A stretch of DNA of 64,000 bases from Bacillus tianshenii (GCA_020524525.2 CP129018.1:3228115-3292114), one strand, 5' to 3'; positions 1 to 9,923 are shown, counted from the first letter of the stretch. A program made the numbers and translations. The notes: a model not told the origin generated them from the sequence alone.

Positions 1-217
1 TTCCAAACCCAACACTCATTACGATTCCAATCAGAACGAATGAATATTTATAAGATTAAGCCTTTGAGATCCCCTTGAAAAATGAATAATTATCAACTAT
101 ATTGATATAGTGCAAATAATGCTTTGTGCATACAACATTCATTTAAATACATGTCACGAAGCAAAATTCAAATTATTTCAATATATTAAATGCGTAATTA
201 ATAAAGGAGCATTCAAC

Positions 218-1564
218 ATGAATACAGAACGTCCACAGCTTAAGAGCTTTCTCATGTTTCTTATTCCTTCTCTAATAGGGATTTTCCTGTTTATGACCCC
301 TATTCAATATAAGGACCAGATTACGATTCCAATTGCAATTTTCTCTAATTTCTTGCAAGACCTATTAGCGGGCTACTTACCGCTAATTATGACAGGTATC
401 ATATCACTTACCTTTCTTATTACACTGGCAGCAAAAATCATTCCATCTAAAACAGGCAAACCAAACTTCTACCGAAATCTATTTGATGTTCATCCAATTT
501 GGGTTATCATTCGTGGGCTTGGAATGGTCTTTGCTGTAATGACCCTGCTGGAAAAAGGACCTGAGGCTGTTACATCAGGTAATACAGGAGGACTTCTTCT
601 AAATGACTTGTTACCGGTTTTATTTGCAGTGTTCTTATTTGCCGGTATGTTTCTACCGTTGCTTTTGAATTTTGGTTTACTCGAATTATGCGGGGCGCTT
701 CTCACAAGGATTATGCGGCCTATTTTCACTCTTCCAGGACGTTCTTCTATTGACTGTATGGCTTCTTGGATGGGTGACGGTACAATTGGTGTACTACTAA
801 CGAGCAAACAATATGAGGAAGGATATTATACGAAGCGTGAGGCTGCAGTTATTGGGACAACCTTTTCTGTTGTCTCTATCACCTTCAGTCTTGTTGTTCT
901 TTCTCAAGTCGGTCTTGAAGACTACTTTGTTCCTTATTACTTAACAATTCTTGCGGCTGGATTTGTAGCAGCCCTCATTTGTCCGCGTATCCCACCGCTT
1001 TCAAAGAAAACTGATACATTTTACAATAAAGAACAAAAAGGAAGCGATGAAGCAATCCCTAAAGGCTACTCACCCATGCGCTGGGGCTTACTGCAAGCTT
1101 CAAAGAAAGCTGAAAAAAACAAGAGCTTGAAAGGCTTCCTACTTGATGGTGTGAAGAATATTCTTGATATGTGGATGGGCGTTGCCCCAATTGTTATGGC
1201 ACTTGGTACATTAGCGCTCATTATCGCTGAATATACACCTGTATTCGAATGGCTCGGTATGCCATTTATTCCATTCCTTCAGCTACTGCAAGTGCCAGAA
1301 GCTGCTGAGGCTTCGAAAACCTTAGTTGTCGGCTTTGCAGATATGTTCCTGCCATCCGTAATTGCAACTGGCATTGAAAGTGACATCACACGCTTCATTG
1401 TGGCTTGTGTATCTGTAACCCAGTTAATTTACATGTCAGAAGTCGGTGGTTTATTGCTAGGTTCAAAGATCCCGATTTCTATTAAGGAGCTATTTATTAT
1501 CTTTATTGAACGCACAATTATTACCCTCCCTGTTATTACACTTTGTGCGCACATTATTTTTTAA
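218..1564 (+). CDS. yjiH: YjiH family membrane protein (nucleoside-recognition/GATE domain)
   Basis: Encodes 448 aa of polytopic inner-membrane protein with about ten hydrophobic segments and a paired arrangement typical of the YjiH/nucleoside-recognition (GATE) family; the transported or sensed ligand is not established for this family. The open frame extends upstream to 110, but ATG at 218 is preceded by AAAGGAG (203-209) at good spacing, and the first 36 upstream codons look non-coding. It stands alone, convergent with the sigma-54 activator gene, sharing a bidirectional terminator. Family call is from overall sequence character; substrate unknown. Confidence 0.8.
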   Translation: MNTERPQLKSFLMFLIPSLIGIFLFMTPIQYKDQITIPIAIFSNFLQDLLAGYLPLIMTGIISLTFLITLAAKIIPSKTGKPNFYRNLFDVHPIWVIIRGLGMVFAVMTLLEKGPEAVTSGNTGGLLLNDLLPVLFAVFLFAGMFLPLLLNFGLLELCGALLTRIMRPIFTLPGRSSIDCMASWMGDGTIGVLLTSKQYEEGYYTKREAAVIGTTFSVVSITFSLVVLSQVGLEDYFVPYYLTILAAGFVAALICPRIPPLSKKTDTFYNKEQKGSDEAIPKGYSPMRWGLLQASKKAEKNKSLKGFLLDGVKNILDMWMGVAPIVMALGTLALIIAEYTPVFEWLGMPFIPFLQLLQVPEAAEASKTLVVGFADMFLPSVIATGIESDITRFIVACVSVTQLIYMSEVGGLLLGSKIPISIKELFIIFIERTIITLPVITLCAHIIF

Positions 1565-1571
1565 TGATAAG

Positions 1572-1600
1572 AAAGCCTGTCACATGATGTGGCAGGCTTT
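1572..1600. terminator. Bidirectional terminator between yjiH-like gene and sigma-54 activator gene
   Basis: Thirteen-base arms (1572-1584 and 1588-1600) with one G-T pair and a 3-base loop, A-run on the left and T-run on the right, so it can stop transcription from both sides. Confidence 0.75.
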
Positions 1601-3336
1601 TATAAATGATATTCTTTCATTTTTCGATACAATGTATTTCTCCCTACTCCAAGTATTCGTGCGGCATGTGAGACATTTCCTTCTGTTGTATGTAGGGCAT
1701 TTTCAATTGCGGACTTTTCAGCTTGCTTTAAGGTAAGCGGTGCTTGCTTTGGTGGCTCATTGCTTTCAAAGTGTAAATGCTCAGCATCGACAACCTTTTC
1801 TTCTGCATGAAATAATGCCTGGACCATCATACTTCGTAATTCACGAATGTTGCCCGGCCAGTGATACTCCTGTATTTTTTGGGCAGCCTTTTCTGTTAGA
1901 GAAGCACCATGATACTCCTTATTGAGAAAGTACTGTGCAAGCTCTCCTACATCTGTTCGTTCACGCAAAGACGGTAATGAGAGTGTAATTTCTTTCAAGC
2001 GATAATAGAGATCTTCCCGAAAGTTTCCTTTTTTCACTTCTTCTAGAAGGTCCCGGTGAGTAGCAGATATGATGCGGACGTCGACCGCTTTTGGTGTTAC
2101 AGCACCAACAGGCATAATTGTTTTTTCTTGAAGTACCCGCAGCAATGCCGCTTGTCCTCTTAAAGACATATCTCCAATCTCATCAAGAAAAATCGTTCCA
2201 CCTTGGGCCGCCTCGAACTTTCCTTTCTTACCAGAACGGTTCGCACCTGTAAATGAACCTGCTTCATATCCGAATAATTCACTTTCAATTAAGCTGTCAG
2301 GAATGGCACTGCAATTCACTGCTACGAATGGCTTTCCAGCTCTTTCACCACTATTGTGAATCGATTGGGCAATTAACTCTTTTCCTGTTCCGCTTTCTCC
2401 TGTTATAAACACATTATAATGATAAAAAGCTGCTTTCTGGGCTGTTTTCTTCACGCGTTGGATAGAAGGACAAGAACCAATAATGTCAGAAAAATGATAG
2501 TGATTCGTCTTTGTTGGCTTCTTTCCTCCATCATAGACGGCAACTGAACGAAACTGTTTTCTTGTTCTGTCGAGGATTGTTTCGATTTCAAATCCTTGAA
2601 GACCTTTGAATGGCTTACCTGTACAATTGTCACCGAGAAGTCTGCGAGCGGCTTGATTTGCTCTTACGATTCTTCTTTCTTCATTAATCGAAATAATAGG
2701 CTTGGGATGATTATTTGAAGTAACTTCGAGTTCTTTAAGTGTGAGGAGATGTTCTGATTTTGTTTCTTCGAGTAAGATTTTATTTTGGATCGATTCAGCG
2801 ATCATTGTTGCAAACATAAATGATGAAGGTGAAAACGATTCATAGCGGCTGCTAATATCAACTACACCAAGGAGTTCTCCGGCTGAATCATAAATCGGAG
2901 ATGCCGCACACGAAAGAAAATGATTTTCCTCATAAAAATGTTGACCTCCAATGATAATGTTCGATTCCCTTTCCATTAATGCCACACCAATTGCATTGGT
3001 CCCTTTACGATCTTCATTCCAATTAGCACCTACTTGCAGCTGAACACGCTGTGCTTTTGTTGCAAAATCCGTATGCCCTGCTGAATAGATAATATGCCCC
3101 TTCGGATCAACCATAAGCAACACATGTTCTGACACTTCAATAGCTGGAAGCACCTTATTAAGAACAGTTTCAGCATGTTCTAGTAAAAGATGATTTTCTT
3201 CCTTCAATTGTTTAATTTGATTTTCCGTTATGATTTGGTCATCAGCTGGATCAGAAGGCTTTAAACCTGCTTGCTGGCAACGTTCCCATGAATTACGAAC
3301 AAGCTGTTTTGAAGTTTCCGCAGTCGGAAATTGCAT
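1600..3336 (-). CDS. Sigma-54-dependent transcriptional activator, AcoR-like
   Basis: About 578 aa. N-terminal GAF-like sensory region (about residues 50-190), a short PAS-like segment, then a sigma-54 AAA+ domain with Walker A GESGTGKE (about 315), the sigma-54 contact loop as GSFTGA (usual GAFTGA, Ala to Ser), Walker B TIFLDE, and a C-terminal Fis-type helix-turn-helix. This is the architecture of AcoR-type activators of acetoin/aldehyde metabolism. ATG at 3336 is chosen over GTG at 3342 because the AAAGGAG site sits only one base from the GTG but about seven from the ATG. It is divergent from an aldehyde dehydrogenase operon that has a -24/-12 promoter, the probable target. Confidence 0.88.
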   Translation of the reverse strand: MQFPTAETSKQLVRNSWERCQQAGLKPSDPADDQIITENQIKQLKEENHLLLEHAETVLNKVLPAIEVSEHVLLMVDPKGHIIYSAGHTDFATKAQRVQLQVGANWNEDRKGTNAIGVALMERESNIIIGGQHFYEENHFLSCAASPIYDSAGELLGVVDISSRYESFSPSSFMFATMIAESIQNKILLEETKSEHLLTLKELEVTSNNHPKPIISINEERRIVRANQAARRLLGDNCTGKPFKGLQGFEIETILDRTRKQFRSVAVYDGGKKPTKTNHYHFSDIIGSCPSIQRVKKTAQKAAFYHYNVFITGESGTGKELIAQSIHNSGERAGKPFVAVNCSAIPDSLIESELFGYEAGSFTGANRSGKKGKFEAAQGGTIFLDEIGDMSLRGQAALLRVLQEKTIMPVGAVTPKAVDVRIISATHRDLLEEVKKGNFREDLYYRLKEITLSLPSLRERTDVGELAQYFLNKEYHGASLTEKAAQKIQEYHWPGNIRELRSMMVQALFHAEEKVVDAEHLHFESNEPPKQAPLTLKQAEKSAIENALHTTEGNVSHAARILGVGRNTLYRKMKEYHL

Positions 3337-3407
3337 TGGCACACTCCTTTTTTTCTTAATATTTAAAATTATTATAAACCATTTTTAAACGTTTTCATAT
3401 TCGTAAC

Positions 3408-3441
3408 TGTTCAAAATCAATACATTTACATGTTCCAAAAT
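3408..3441 (+). promoter_or_regulatory. Candidate upstream activator sequence (two direct repeats)
   Basis: TGTTCAAAAT (3408-3417) and TGTTCCAAAAT (3431-3441) lie about 60-90 bp upstream of the sigma-54 promoter, where an enhancer-binding protein would sit. Assignment to the adjacent AcoR-like activator is inference. Confidence 0.35.
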
Positions 3442-3480
3442 GACACAATCTTTCCTTACTACAACGATAAAACCTCGTAA

Positions 3481-3495
3481 TTGTAAGCGTTTACT
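3481..3495 (+). promoter_or_regulatory. CcpA cre site (catabolite repression)
   Basis: TTGTAAGCGTTTACT matches the Bacillus cre consensus WTGNAANCGNWNNCW at every defined position. It ends 3 bp upstream of the -24 element of the aldehyde dehydrogenase promoter, so CcpA bound here should block activator looping or RNA polymerase binding. Confidence 0.75.
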
Positions 3496-3498
3496 TAG

Positions 3499-3515
3499 TT
3501 GGCACAATATTTGCA
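3499..3515 (+). promoter_or_regulatory. Sigma-54 (-24/-12) promoter of the aldehyde dehydrogenase operon
   Basis: TTGGCACAATATTTGCA contains TGGCAC-N5-TTGCA, a full match to the sigma-54 core, 33 bp before the aldehyde dehydrogenase start and next to a divergent sigma-54 activator gene. Confidence 0.88.
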
Positions 3516-3547
3516 ATATTGAAAGTATAATCTGAAATGGAGGGATC

Positions 3548-5077
3548 ATGATGGCGGTTTATGCACGACCAGGAGAACCTGAAGCAAAGGTAAATTTCAA
3601 AAAGCGGTACGAAAATTTTATCAATGGGGAGTGGGCAGCGCCTGAAAGCGGCGAGTACTTCGAAAATATTACACCTGTTACAGGGCAAGTTTTCTGTGAA
3701 GTAGCCCGCTCAAATGCCTCAGACATTGACAAAGCACTTGATGCGGCACATGCTGCAAAAACAGCGTGGGGCAAGACGTCTGTTGCTGAACGTGCGAATC
3801 TTTTAAACAAAATTGCTGATCGAATGGAAGAAAACCTAGAGATGCTTGCTGTAGCAGAAACATGGGATAACGGAAAACCGATCCGTGAAACAAAAGCAGC
3901 AGACGTTCCGCTCGCAATTGACCATTTCCGCTATTTTGCAGGCGCGATCCGGGCACAGGAAGGAACATTGAGTGAAATTGATAATGACACTGTTGCCTAT
4001 CATTTTCAAGAACCACTTGGTGTTGTCGGGCAAATCATTCCGTGGAACTTCCCGCTTCTAATGGGAGTATGGAAGCTTGCACCTGCACTTGCTGCAGGCA
4101 ACTGTGTTGTATTAAAGCCTGCTGAGCAAACACCTGCTTCCATTATGGTATTTATTGAACTGATTGGAGATCTCTTGCCTGCTGGGGTTGTGAATGTAGT
4201 GAATGGCTTCGGTGTTGAAGCAGGAAAGCCGCTTGCCTCAAGTGATCGGATTTCAAAAATTGCTTTCACAGGGGAAACAACAACAGGACGTCTAATCATG
4301 CAATATGCTTCGCAAAACACAATTCCAGTTACATTAGAGCTCGGTGGTAAATCACCAAACATCTTCTTCGAGGATGTTATGTCAAAGGATGATGACTTTC
4401 TAGATAAAGCCATTGAAGGCTTCGTTATGTTTGCATTGAATCAAGGGGAAGTTTGTACGTGCCCTTCTCGTGCGCTTATTCACGAAAACATCTATGATAA
4501 ATTCATGGAACGAGCACTGGAGCGTGTCAAACAAATTAAGCAAGGTAACCCATTAGATGAAGCAACCATGGTCGGCTCCCAAGCATCAAATGAGCAGCTA
4601 GAAAAAATCCTTTCTTATTTTGACATTGGTCAACAAGAAGGTGCTGAATGCTTAATTGGTGGTGAACGGAATACCTCTCTCGAAGGGGATCTTTCATCAG
4701 GTTACTATGTAAAGCCAACCATTTTCAAAGGTCACAATAAAATGCGTGTCTTCCAAGAAGAAATCTTTGGACCTGTCGTGTCTGTAACAACATTCAGTAG
4801 TGACGAAGAAGCAATGGAAATCGCAAATGATACATTGTACGGGCTAGGTGCTGGTATTTGGTCGCGCGACATTAATACTGCATACCGCTTTGGCCGCGGC
4901 ATTCAAGCTGGTCGTGTCTGGACAAACTGCTATCACACATACCCGGCACATGCCGCATTCGGAGGATATAAGAAATCGGGTATTGGCCGCGAAAACCATA
5001 AGATGATGCTTGATCATTATCAGCAAACGAAAAACCTTCTTGTCAGCTATAGTCCTAAAGCGATGGGCTTCTTCTAA
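3548..5077 (+). CDS. NAD-dependent aldehyde dehydrogenase (acetaldehyde-type)
   Basis: 509 aa, full length for the ALDH superfamily. Oxidises an aldehyde to the acid with NAD(P)+. Visible motifs: IIPWNFP cofactor region, LELGGKSPN with the general-base Glu, and the catalytic Cys in [14 protein letters not shown] at 3539-3543 serves ATG 3548 or the adjacent ATG 3551 (MAVYARPG). The gene is read from a sigma-54 promoter with an overlapping cre and is followed 23 bp later by a DUF779 gene, a pairing seen with AcoD-like acetaldehyde dehydrogenases. A role in acetaldehyde/acetoin or alcohol catabolism under AcoR-like control is inferred. Confidence 0.9.
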   Translation: MMAVYARPGEPEAKVNFKKRYENFINGEWAAPESGEYFENITPVTGQVFCEVARSNASDIDKALDAAHAAKTAWGKTSVAERANLLNKIADRMEENLEMLAVAETWDNGKPIRETKAADVPLAIDHFRYFAGAIRAQEGTLSEIDNDTVAYHFQEPLGVVGQIIPWNFPLLMGVWKLAPALAAGNCVVLKPAEQTPASIMVFIELIGDLLPAGVVNVVNGFGVEAGKPLASSDRISKIAFTGETTTGRLIMQYASQNTIPVTLELGGKSPNIFFEDVMSKDDDFLDKAIEGFVMFALNQGEVCTCPSRALIHENIYDKFMERALERVKQIKQGNPLDEATMVGSQASNEQLEKILSYFDIGQQEGAECLIGGERNTSLEGDLSSGYYVKPTIFKGHNKMRVFQEEIFGPVVSVTTFSSDEEAMEIANDTLYGLGAGIWSRDINTAYRFGRGIQAGRVWTNCYHTYPAHAAFGGYKKSGIGRENHKMMLDHYQQTKNLLVSYSPKAMGFF

Positions 5078-5100
5078 AATCACCGAATTGAGGTGAAACA

Positions 5101-5466
5101 ATGAGTGAAGTAAAGCGTGTGCTTGCAACAGATGAAGCACTCAAATTAATCGAACGGTTGAAAGATAAGCATGGTCCATTACTCTTTCATCAATCAGGCG
5201 GCTGTTGTGACGGAAGCTCACCGATGTGCTACCCGAAAGATGATTTTCTTACAGGCACAAATGACATTTATTTAGGTGAGATTGGTGATTGTCCTTTCTA
5301 TATTGGTAAGGATCAATATGAATACTGGAAACACACACAGCTGATTATTGATGTTGTTGATGGAAGAGGGGGCATGTTTTCACTAGAAGGACCTGAAGGA
5401 AAACGTTTCTTAACACGTTCAAAAGTATTTACCCAAGAGGAAATTGACCAGATGAAAGAGGAATAA
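5101..5466 (+). CDS. DUF779 domain-containing protein
   Basis: 121 aa. Contains the Cys-rich motif HQSGGCCDGSSPMC near residues 31-44 and a WKHTQLIIDVVDGRGG segment typical of DUF779. Function unknown; the family is repeatedly found beside aldehyde dehydrogenases, and the conserved cysteines suggest metal binding or redox work. It follows the dehydrogenase by 23 bp with its own GAGGTGA site, so it is the second gene of the sigma-54 operon. Confidence 0.88.
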   Translation: MSEVKRVLATDEALKLIERLKDKHGPLLFHQSGGCCDGSSPMCYPKDDFLTGTNDIYLGEIGDCPFYIGKDQYEYWKHTQLIIDVVDGRGGMFSLEGPEGKRFLTRSKVFTQEEIDQMKEE

Positions 5467-5506
5467 CAGAAAGAAGGCACCTGAACCTAGGTGCCTTCTT
5501 TCTGTT
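5465..5506. terminator. Strong bidirectional terminator
   Basis: Perfect 18-base arms (5465-5482 and 5489-5506) with a 6-base loop, overlapping the DUF779 stop codon and the frame-corrected end of the convergent flavin oxidoreductase gene. Confidence 0.85.
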
Positions 5507-5565
5507 ATTGAAGTTCTTCATCTTTAATATAAGCAAGCGGCATTAAAATTGCTTTCGCATCGAGT

Positions 5566-6603
5566 TCAGCAAGTGGTTCGCCTTTTTTTCACTTTATGCG
5601 GAAGATTTGGATTAGCAAGCGCTCCTTTTGCAACACTTACAAAGTCCGCTGCACCTGAACGAATAAGTCGGACAGCTTTTTCAACATCCTCTAATTGACC
5701 ATTTGCAATAACAGGGACACTGCTGTATACTTCTGCAGCTTTAGCTAAGCTCATCGTTCCTTCACCAAAACTACTTTGCTCACCATCTGCATCCGTTACA
5801 TGCAAATAATCGATACCACTCTTCCCGAGCATTTCAAAGACGTCTTTCGCTTCTGTCTCTCCGCCTGCCCACTTATGTTCGGCATCATTTACTTTCCCTT
5901 GTGAAATTCGAATGCCCACAGGAAACTCTGCTCCAACCGCTTCTTTTACGGTTTGGACAACTTCTATCATAGGTTGTAAACGCTTTGTGATATTACCACC
6001 ATATTGGTCATCGCGTTCATTTGTATAATCTGTTAAAAATTCATCTAATAGATACCCATTCGCGCCATGAATTTCCACGCCATCAAACCCCGCTGCTTGC
6101 GCACGCTTTGCAGCCTCTGCAAAGCTATTGATAACATCATGGATGTCATCAATTGTCATTTCTCGTGGTGTTGGGAACTCCCCTTTTCCACCATAAAATG
6201 CTAACTGCTCACCTTTTGGTTTTACTGCTGAAGGCGCTACGGTTTCATTTGTGTAGCGATTATATTGGACGAGTGCTCCTGCATGCATTAGTTGAGCGAA
6301 AATTTTACTTCCATGCTGATGGACAGCCTTTACAATCGGTTCCCAGGCTTTTTCTTGCTCACTATCGGCCAAACCAGGCTGGTTCTTATACCCTTGGCTA
6401 TACGTTTTATCGATATACGTACCTTCTGTGATGATAAGCCCGAATCCGCCTTTCGCGTAACGTACATAATAATCCTTCATACGGTCGTTTGCCCTACCAT
6501 CATCTTCAGCACTAATCCGTGTCATCGGCGCTACGACATAACGATTATCCACGTTAATTTCATTAACCTGTGCACTTGTAAATAATTTTTCGCTATCTAT
6601 CAC
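5566..6603 (-). CDS. Old yellow enzyme-type NADH:flavin oxidoreductase, 3' frameshift
   Basis: FMN-dependent TIM-barrel oxidoreductase of the OYE family, reducing activated double bonds with NAD(P)H. Seen: APMTR near the N-terminus, EIHGANGYLLDEFL with active-site His/Asn, and GIRISQGKVND. GTG at 6603 is preferred to GTG at 6612, which has no spacing from the AAAGGGG site. The annotated C-terminus ends abnormally in KKRRTTC. Deleting one A from the A7 run (minus strand, about 5583-5589) restores KVKKGEPLAELDAKA and continues to a TAA at 5505-5507 inside the terminator. So the gene is either truncated by a homopolymer insertion or the read has one extra base. Confidence 0.85.
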   Translation of the reverse strand: MIDSEKLFTSAQVNEINVDNRYVVAPMTRISAEDDGRANDRMKDYYVRYAKGGFGLIITEGTYIDKTYSQGYKNQPGLADSEQEKAWEPIVKAVHQHGSKIFAQLMHAGALVQYNRYTNETVAPSAVKPKGEQLAFYGGKGEFPTPREMTIDDIHDVINSFAEAAKRAQAAGFDGVEIHGANGYLLDEFLTDYTNERDDQYGGNITKRLQPMIEVVQTVKEAVGAEFPVGIRISQGKVNDAEHKWAGGETEAKDVFEMLGKSGIDYLHVTDADGEQSSFGEGTMSLAKAAEVYSSVPVIANGQLEDVEKAVRLIRSGAADFVSVAKGALANPNLPHKVKKRRTTC

Positions 6604-6742
6604 TGAAGACACCCCTTTAAAAATACAATTACCTATACGTATGTCTTTAACCTAAAAAATTACTCACCAAACCCGGCAATCTGTTCCAGGCAGAATAAGC
6701 AGGACGGAAACTTCCCACATTAATATTACGGAGGTGGATACA

Positions 6743-6955
6743 TTGCAAGATAACCAACAAGACCGCATCGCTTCTTCTGGTACAAATATTGACGCAGTAA
6801 AAAGGCAAAATGAACGCTCTGGCATGAGTTACAACGAAGTAAAAGAGTTACTTGCCAAAACAACCGGCGGCCACGGTACAGAAATATATAGCGACACAAA
6901 TATTGAAGCTGTTCGAAAGAATGTCCAACAATCAATGTCTCATAAGCATTCCTAA
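6743..6955 (+). CDS. Gamma-type small acid-soluble spore protein
   Basis: 70 aa, Gln/Asn-rich, with two related blocks (GTNIDAVKRQNERSG and DTNIEAVRKNVQQS) and GTEIYSDTN, which resembles the GPR protease cleavage region of gamma SASP. Stored in the forespore core and degraded at germination as an amino-acid source. TTG at 6743 is chosen because GGAGG (6730-6734) overlaps the upstream in-frame GTG at 6734. It is shorter than SspE of B. subtilis and has only one and a half repeats. Monocistronic, with its own terminator. Confidence 0.75.
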   Translation: MQDNQQDRIASSGTNIDAVKRQNERSGMSYNEVKELLAKTTGGHGTEIYSDTNIEAVRKNVQQSMSHKHS

Positions 6956-6960
6956 TGCCA

Positions 6961-7015
6961 AAGAGGCTGACTCAAAGCAACAGGGATAAAAACCTGTCTT
7001 ATGAGTCAACCTCTT
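6961..7015 (+). terminator. Terminator after spore protein gene
   Basis: Fourteen-base arms 6961-6974 and 7002-7015 (AAGAGGCTGACTCA with TGAGTCAACCTCTT), followed by CTTTT. Confidence 0.7.
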
Positions 7016-7071
7016 CTTTTGTTTACTTAACAACTTTTGGGGTTAAAAAAAGGTAAAAAGAGGTGAAAACA

Positions 7072-7674
7072 TTGTTAGCACTATTCTTTGAGCAATTCGC
7101 AAAGCCAAGAGGCTGGTTTGGCTGGATTATTGGCAAAGTGCTTGCAACAAGTAATCAAGACATAAATGAATGGACAATTTCACTCTTGGACATCCAACAA
7201 AATGACAATATTCTCGAAATCGGTTATGGACCTGGTAAAGCAATTCAATATATCAATGATTCTTTCCCGACTGTTTTCATTGCTGGCATTGATTATTCAG
7301 ATGTGATGTTTGAGCAAGCAAAGAATGAAAACCATAAAGGAATTGAAGAAGGAAAAATTGATTTGTATCAAGGAGACGTGAAGGACCTTCCTAACTTCGG
7401 ATGCAAGTTCAATAAAGTATTTTCAGTTAATAACTATACTCTATGGGAAGACAACATGACGTGCCTTAGAAATATACACGCTATGTTGCAGCCAAAAGGC
7501 CAGATCGCCATCACTCTTCAGCCCCGCGCCAAGGGTGCAACAGATAACACGACCGAAAAAGTTGGCGATAAAATTATGAATGATTTAATCATGGCTGGTT
7601 TCTCTGACGTTAAATTAAAAATTAAAGAAACAAAACCAACAGATACTGTTTCCGTAATTGGGAAAAAAGATTAA
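7072..7674 (+). CDS. Class I SAM-dependent methyltransferase
   Basis: About 200 aa with the SAM motif ILEIGYGPGKA near residue 50, an acidic D after beta-2 (GIDYSD) and GDVKDLP. A Rossmann methyltransferase of UbiE/small-molecule type; the substrate cannot be told. Start is uncertain: TTG 7072 follows AAGAGGTGA by about five bases, while GTG 7063 has AAAGG nine bases upstream. No partner genes adjoin it. Confidence 0.8.
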   Translation: MLALFFEQFAKPRGWFGWIIGKVLATSNQDINEWTISLLDIQQNDNILEIGYGPGKAIQYINDSFPTVFIAGIDYSDVMFEQAKNENHKGIEEGKIDLYQGDVKDLPNFGCKFNKVFSVNNYTLWEDNMTCLRNIHAMLQPKGQIAITLQPRAKGATDNTTEKVGDKIMNDLIMAGFSDVKLKIKETKPTDTVSVIGKKD

Positions 7675-8008
7675 TCCCTCTAGGAAATGCGGCCCTTTTT
7701 CAATAGCAGAGCCTCCCTTTACTATTTTTCCATAACATTATTCTTTTTGATTATTAAGGGAAATATACAGGACTTTAAGAGGTTTTCAGTTGTTATTTTG
7801 TTTTTTAAGTAACTTAAGAACAGCTTTTCAAACACTTAATTATCCATTTATTTACTACAAAAGGTTTGGATTGGACTAAATTTAAAAACCGTGCAAGCCA
7901 CTCATTGTCAAATTTTCATCTTTGTTTTACGTTTTCTAATAGGTGTTTTTGGGAATGGATCTTGGGTCTACAAAACACTATGCCCCTTAATTTTAGAGGA
8001 GGAACACC
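7675..8008. other. Intergenic region upstream of BCCT transporter
   Basis: 334 bp, AT-rich, no open frame with a ribosome site, no convincing terminator for the methyltransferase gene and no riboswitch signature that I can recognise. It presumably carries the BCCT promoter, which may be osmoregulated as in OpuD genes, but I see no diagnostic box. Confidence 0.4.
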
Positions 8009-9565
8009 ATGGACAACAAACCAGAGTATCATAATCCCGTTTTTTGGGTATCTGTTATTGTAACCACTGCTTTCGTCATTTGGGGAGCGCTCTCTCCGGA
8101 TAGCTTATCTAATCAAGCTACGAAATTATTTAATTTTACAACTATTAACTTTGGGTGGTTATACTTAGTATCTGTATTATTCTTTGTGCTCTTTTTACTT
8201 TATTTAGCCTTTAGTAAGTATGGCAAGATAAGACTTGGTCATGATGATGAACGGCCGGAGTATTCATTTTTCACGTGGATCGGCATGTTGTTCAGCGCAG
8301 GTTTTGGAGTAGGTCTTGTTTTTTGGGGTGTCGCTGAGCCAATGGAACATTTCATGAATCCACCGCTGAAAGAAATGGACCCGCAAACTCCAGAGAGTGC
8401 TAGATTAGCAATGAGATATTCTTTCTTTCACTGGGGTGTCCATCAATGGTCAGTCTTTACTGTTGTAGGTCTAGCTCTTGCTTACCTTCAATTTCGTAAG
8501 AATCAAAAGAGCTTAATTAGTGAGTCATTCCGCGTATTCTCAAAAACAAACTCGAAACCGAAATTTAGTAAAACAATTGATACACTAGCAGTTATTGCAA
8601 CTGTTACAGGTGTTGCAACATCACTTGGGCTTGGAATTATGCAGATTAATGGCGGGATGCATTATGTATTTGACACGCCAAATTCTGCTGTCTCTCAAAT
8701 CGTTATTACGGTTATTCTAACGGTTTTATATACGATATCTTCAACTTCAGGCCTTGATAAAGGAATCAAAATTTTAAGTAATGTGAACTTAGCATTAGCT
8801 CTTGGATTAATGCTCCTATTCCTATTCTTAGGTCCAACCGTCTTTATCCTAAATAGCTTAGTTGTTGGAATCGGTGATTATATTCAACATTTCTTTGAAA
8901 TGAGTCTTCGTCTCACCCCTTATCAAGGCGGAGGAAAGTGGATTCGAGACTGGACAATTTTCTACTGGGCATGGGTCATAGCATGGTCTCCATTCGTCGG
9001 CTCATTCGTAGCTCGTGTTTCAAGAGGGCGTACAGTTCGTGAGTTTATCATTGGGACGATGATTATCCCACCAGCTCTTGCTGCAGTTTGGATGGCAATC
9101 TTTGGAGGAACAGCCCTCCATATGGACTTATTTAAAGGAACGAAAATTGCTGAAGCTGTTCAGAACGATGTGACAACAGCCTTATTCGAAACATTCTCTT
9201 ATTTCCCATTTGATACAGTTCTTTCTGTATTGGCAATTACATTGATTTTTACTTTCTTAATCACATCAGCAGACTCTGCAACATTTGTGTTAGGAATGAT
9301 GACATCAAAAGGGACCCTTCACCCTAATATGCCAGTTAAAATGATTTGGGGTGTCTTACAAGCATCGATTGCAATAGTTTTAATTATTAGCAGTGGTTTA
9401 CAAGGCTTACAAACTGCTTCACTTGTAACAGCCTTGCCGTTTACGATTATTTTGATCTTTATGTGCTTTTCCATTTATAAATACTTTAAGCAAGAACCTC
9501 ATATACCAAAACGTCAAAGAGTTAAAAAACATAAAAAGAAAGCAGAAACAGAAGCCGTTGAATAA
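8009..9565 (+). CDS. BCCT family glycine betaine/choline transporter, OpuD-like
   Basis: 518 aa, twelve predicted membrane segments. Na+-coupled uptake of betaine-type osmolytes. Seen: GFGVGLVFWGVAEPMEHF and the aromatic FYWAWVIAWSPFVGSFVARVSRGRTVREF stretch that forms the substrate box and the family signature. The C-terminal tail is rich in Lys (KRQRVKKHKKK), like osmosensing tails of BCCT carriers. ATG 8009 follows GAGGAGG with normal spacing. Single gene with its own terminator. Confidence 0.92.
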   Translation: MDNKPEYHNPVFWVSVIVTTAFVIWGALSPDSLSNQATKLFNFTTINFGWLYLVSVLFFVLFLLYLAFSKYGKIRLGHDDERPEYSFFTWIGMLFSAGFGVGLVFWGVAEPMEHFMNPPLKEMDPQTPESARLAMRYSFFHWGVHQWSVFTVVGLALAYLQFRKNQKSLISESFRVFSKTNSKPKFSKTIDTLAVIATVTGVATSLGLGIMQINGGMHYVFDTPNSAVSQIVITVILTVLYTISSTSGLDKGIKILSNVNLALALGLMLLFLFLGPTVFILNSLVVGIGDYIQHFFEMSLRLTPYQGGGKWIRDWTIFYWAWVIAWSPFVGSFVARVSRGRTVREFIIGTMIIPPALAAVWMAIFGGTALHMDLFKGTKIAEAVQNDVTTALFETFSYFPFDTVLSVLAITLIFTFLITSADSATFVLGMMTSKGTLHPNMPVKMIWGVLQASIAIVLIISSGLQGLQTASLVTALPFTIILIFMCFSIYKYFKQEPHIPKRQRVKKHKKKAETEAVE

Positions 9566-9570
9566 TCAAG

Positions 9571-9600
9571 AAGCACAACTTCTATCTAGAGGTTGTGCTT
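9571..9600 (+). terminator. Terminator after BCCT gene
   Basis: AAGCACAAC (9571-9579) pairs with GTTGTGCTT (9592-9600), followed by a T-run. Confidence 0.75.
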
Positions 9601-9684
9601 TTTATTATTCCTAAATTGTACATATTTTCTATCTTTAATATACATATACGTGTATTACTATATAGATAAAGGGAGGTTTAAAAA

Positions 9685-9885
9685 ATGCCAAAAAATATAG
9701 GTAAAACGGATAAGCTGATTCGTATTGTATTAGGTCTTGTACTTCTTTCTTTATTTTTTATTGCGGATTCTGCTGTAAAGTATGTAGGCTTTGTTGGCGT
9801 CATTCTGCTTCTTACTTCGTTTATTAACTTCTGCCCTCTTTACACATTATTTGGTCTAAACACATGCAAAAATAAAAGCTGTTAA
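9685..9885 (+). CDS. DUF2892 family small membrane protein
   Basis: 66 aa with two hydrophobic helices and the N-terminal pattern MPKNIGKTDKLIRI typical of DUF2892 (YgaP-like membrane anchor). Ends in Cys residues (FCPLY, NTCKNKSC). Function unknown; the family is often found as the membrane part of rhodanese proteins. Preceded by AGGGAGG and followed by a terminator, so it is a separate unit. Confidence 0.85.
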   Translation: MPKNIGKTDKLIRIVLGLVLLSLFFIADSAVKYVGFVGVILLLTSFINFCPLYTLFGLNTCKNKSC

Positions 9886-9891
9886 ATGAGA

Positions 9892-9923
9892 AAAGACGCC
9901 TGCATTTTAATGTAGGCGTCTTT
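9892..9923 (+). terminator. Terminator after DUF2892 gene
   Basis: AAAGACGCCTGCA (9892-9904) pairs with TGTAGGCGTCTTT (9911-9923), one wobble pair, T-rich right flank. Confidence 0.75.

Noticed and set aside
1-55. Minus-strand hydrophobic frame at the left edge (YKYSFVLIGIVMSVGFG)
   Set aside because: An in-frame stop lies just upstream and no start codon with ribosome site fits; too short to support a gene call.
5566-5600. Programmed frameshift in the flavin oxidoreductase
   Set aside because: Restoring the C-terminus needs a +1 shift (or -2) at A7 with no supporting stimulatory signal; a homopolymer indel is simpler.
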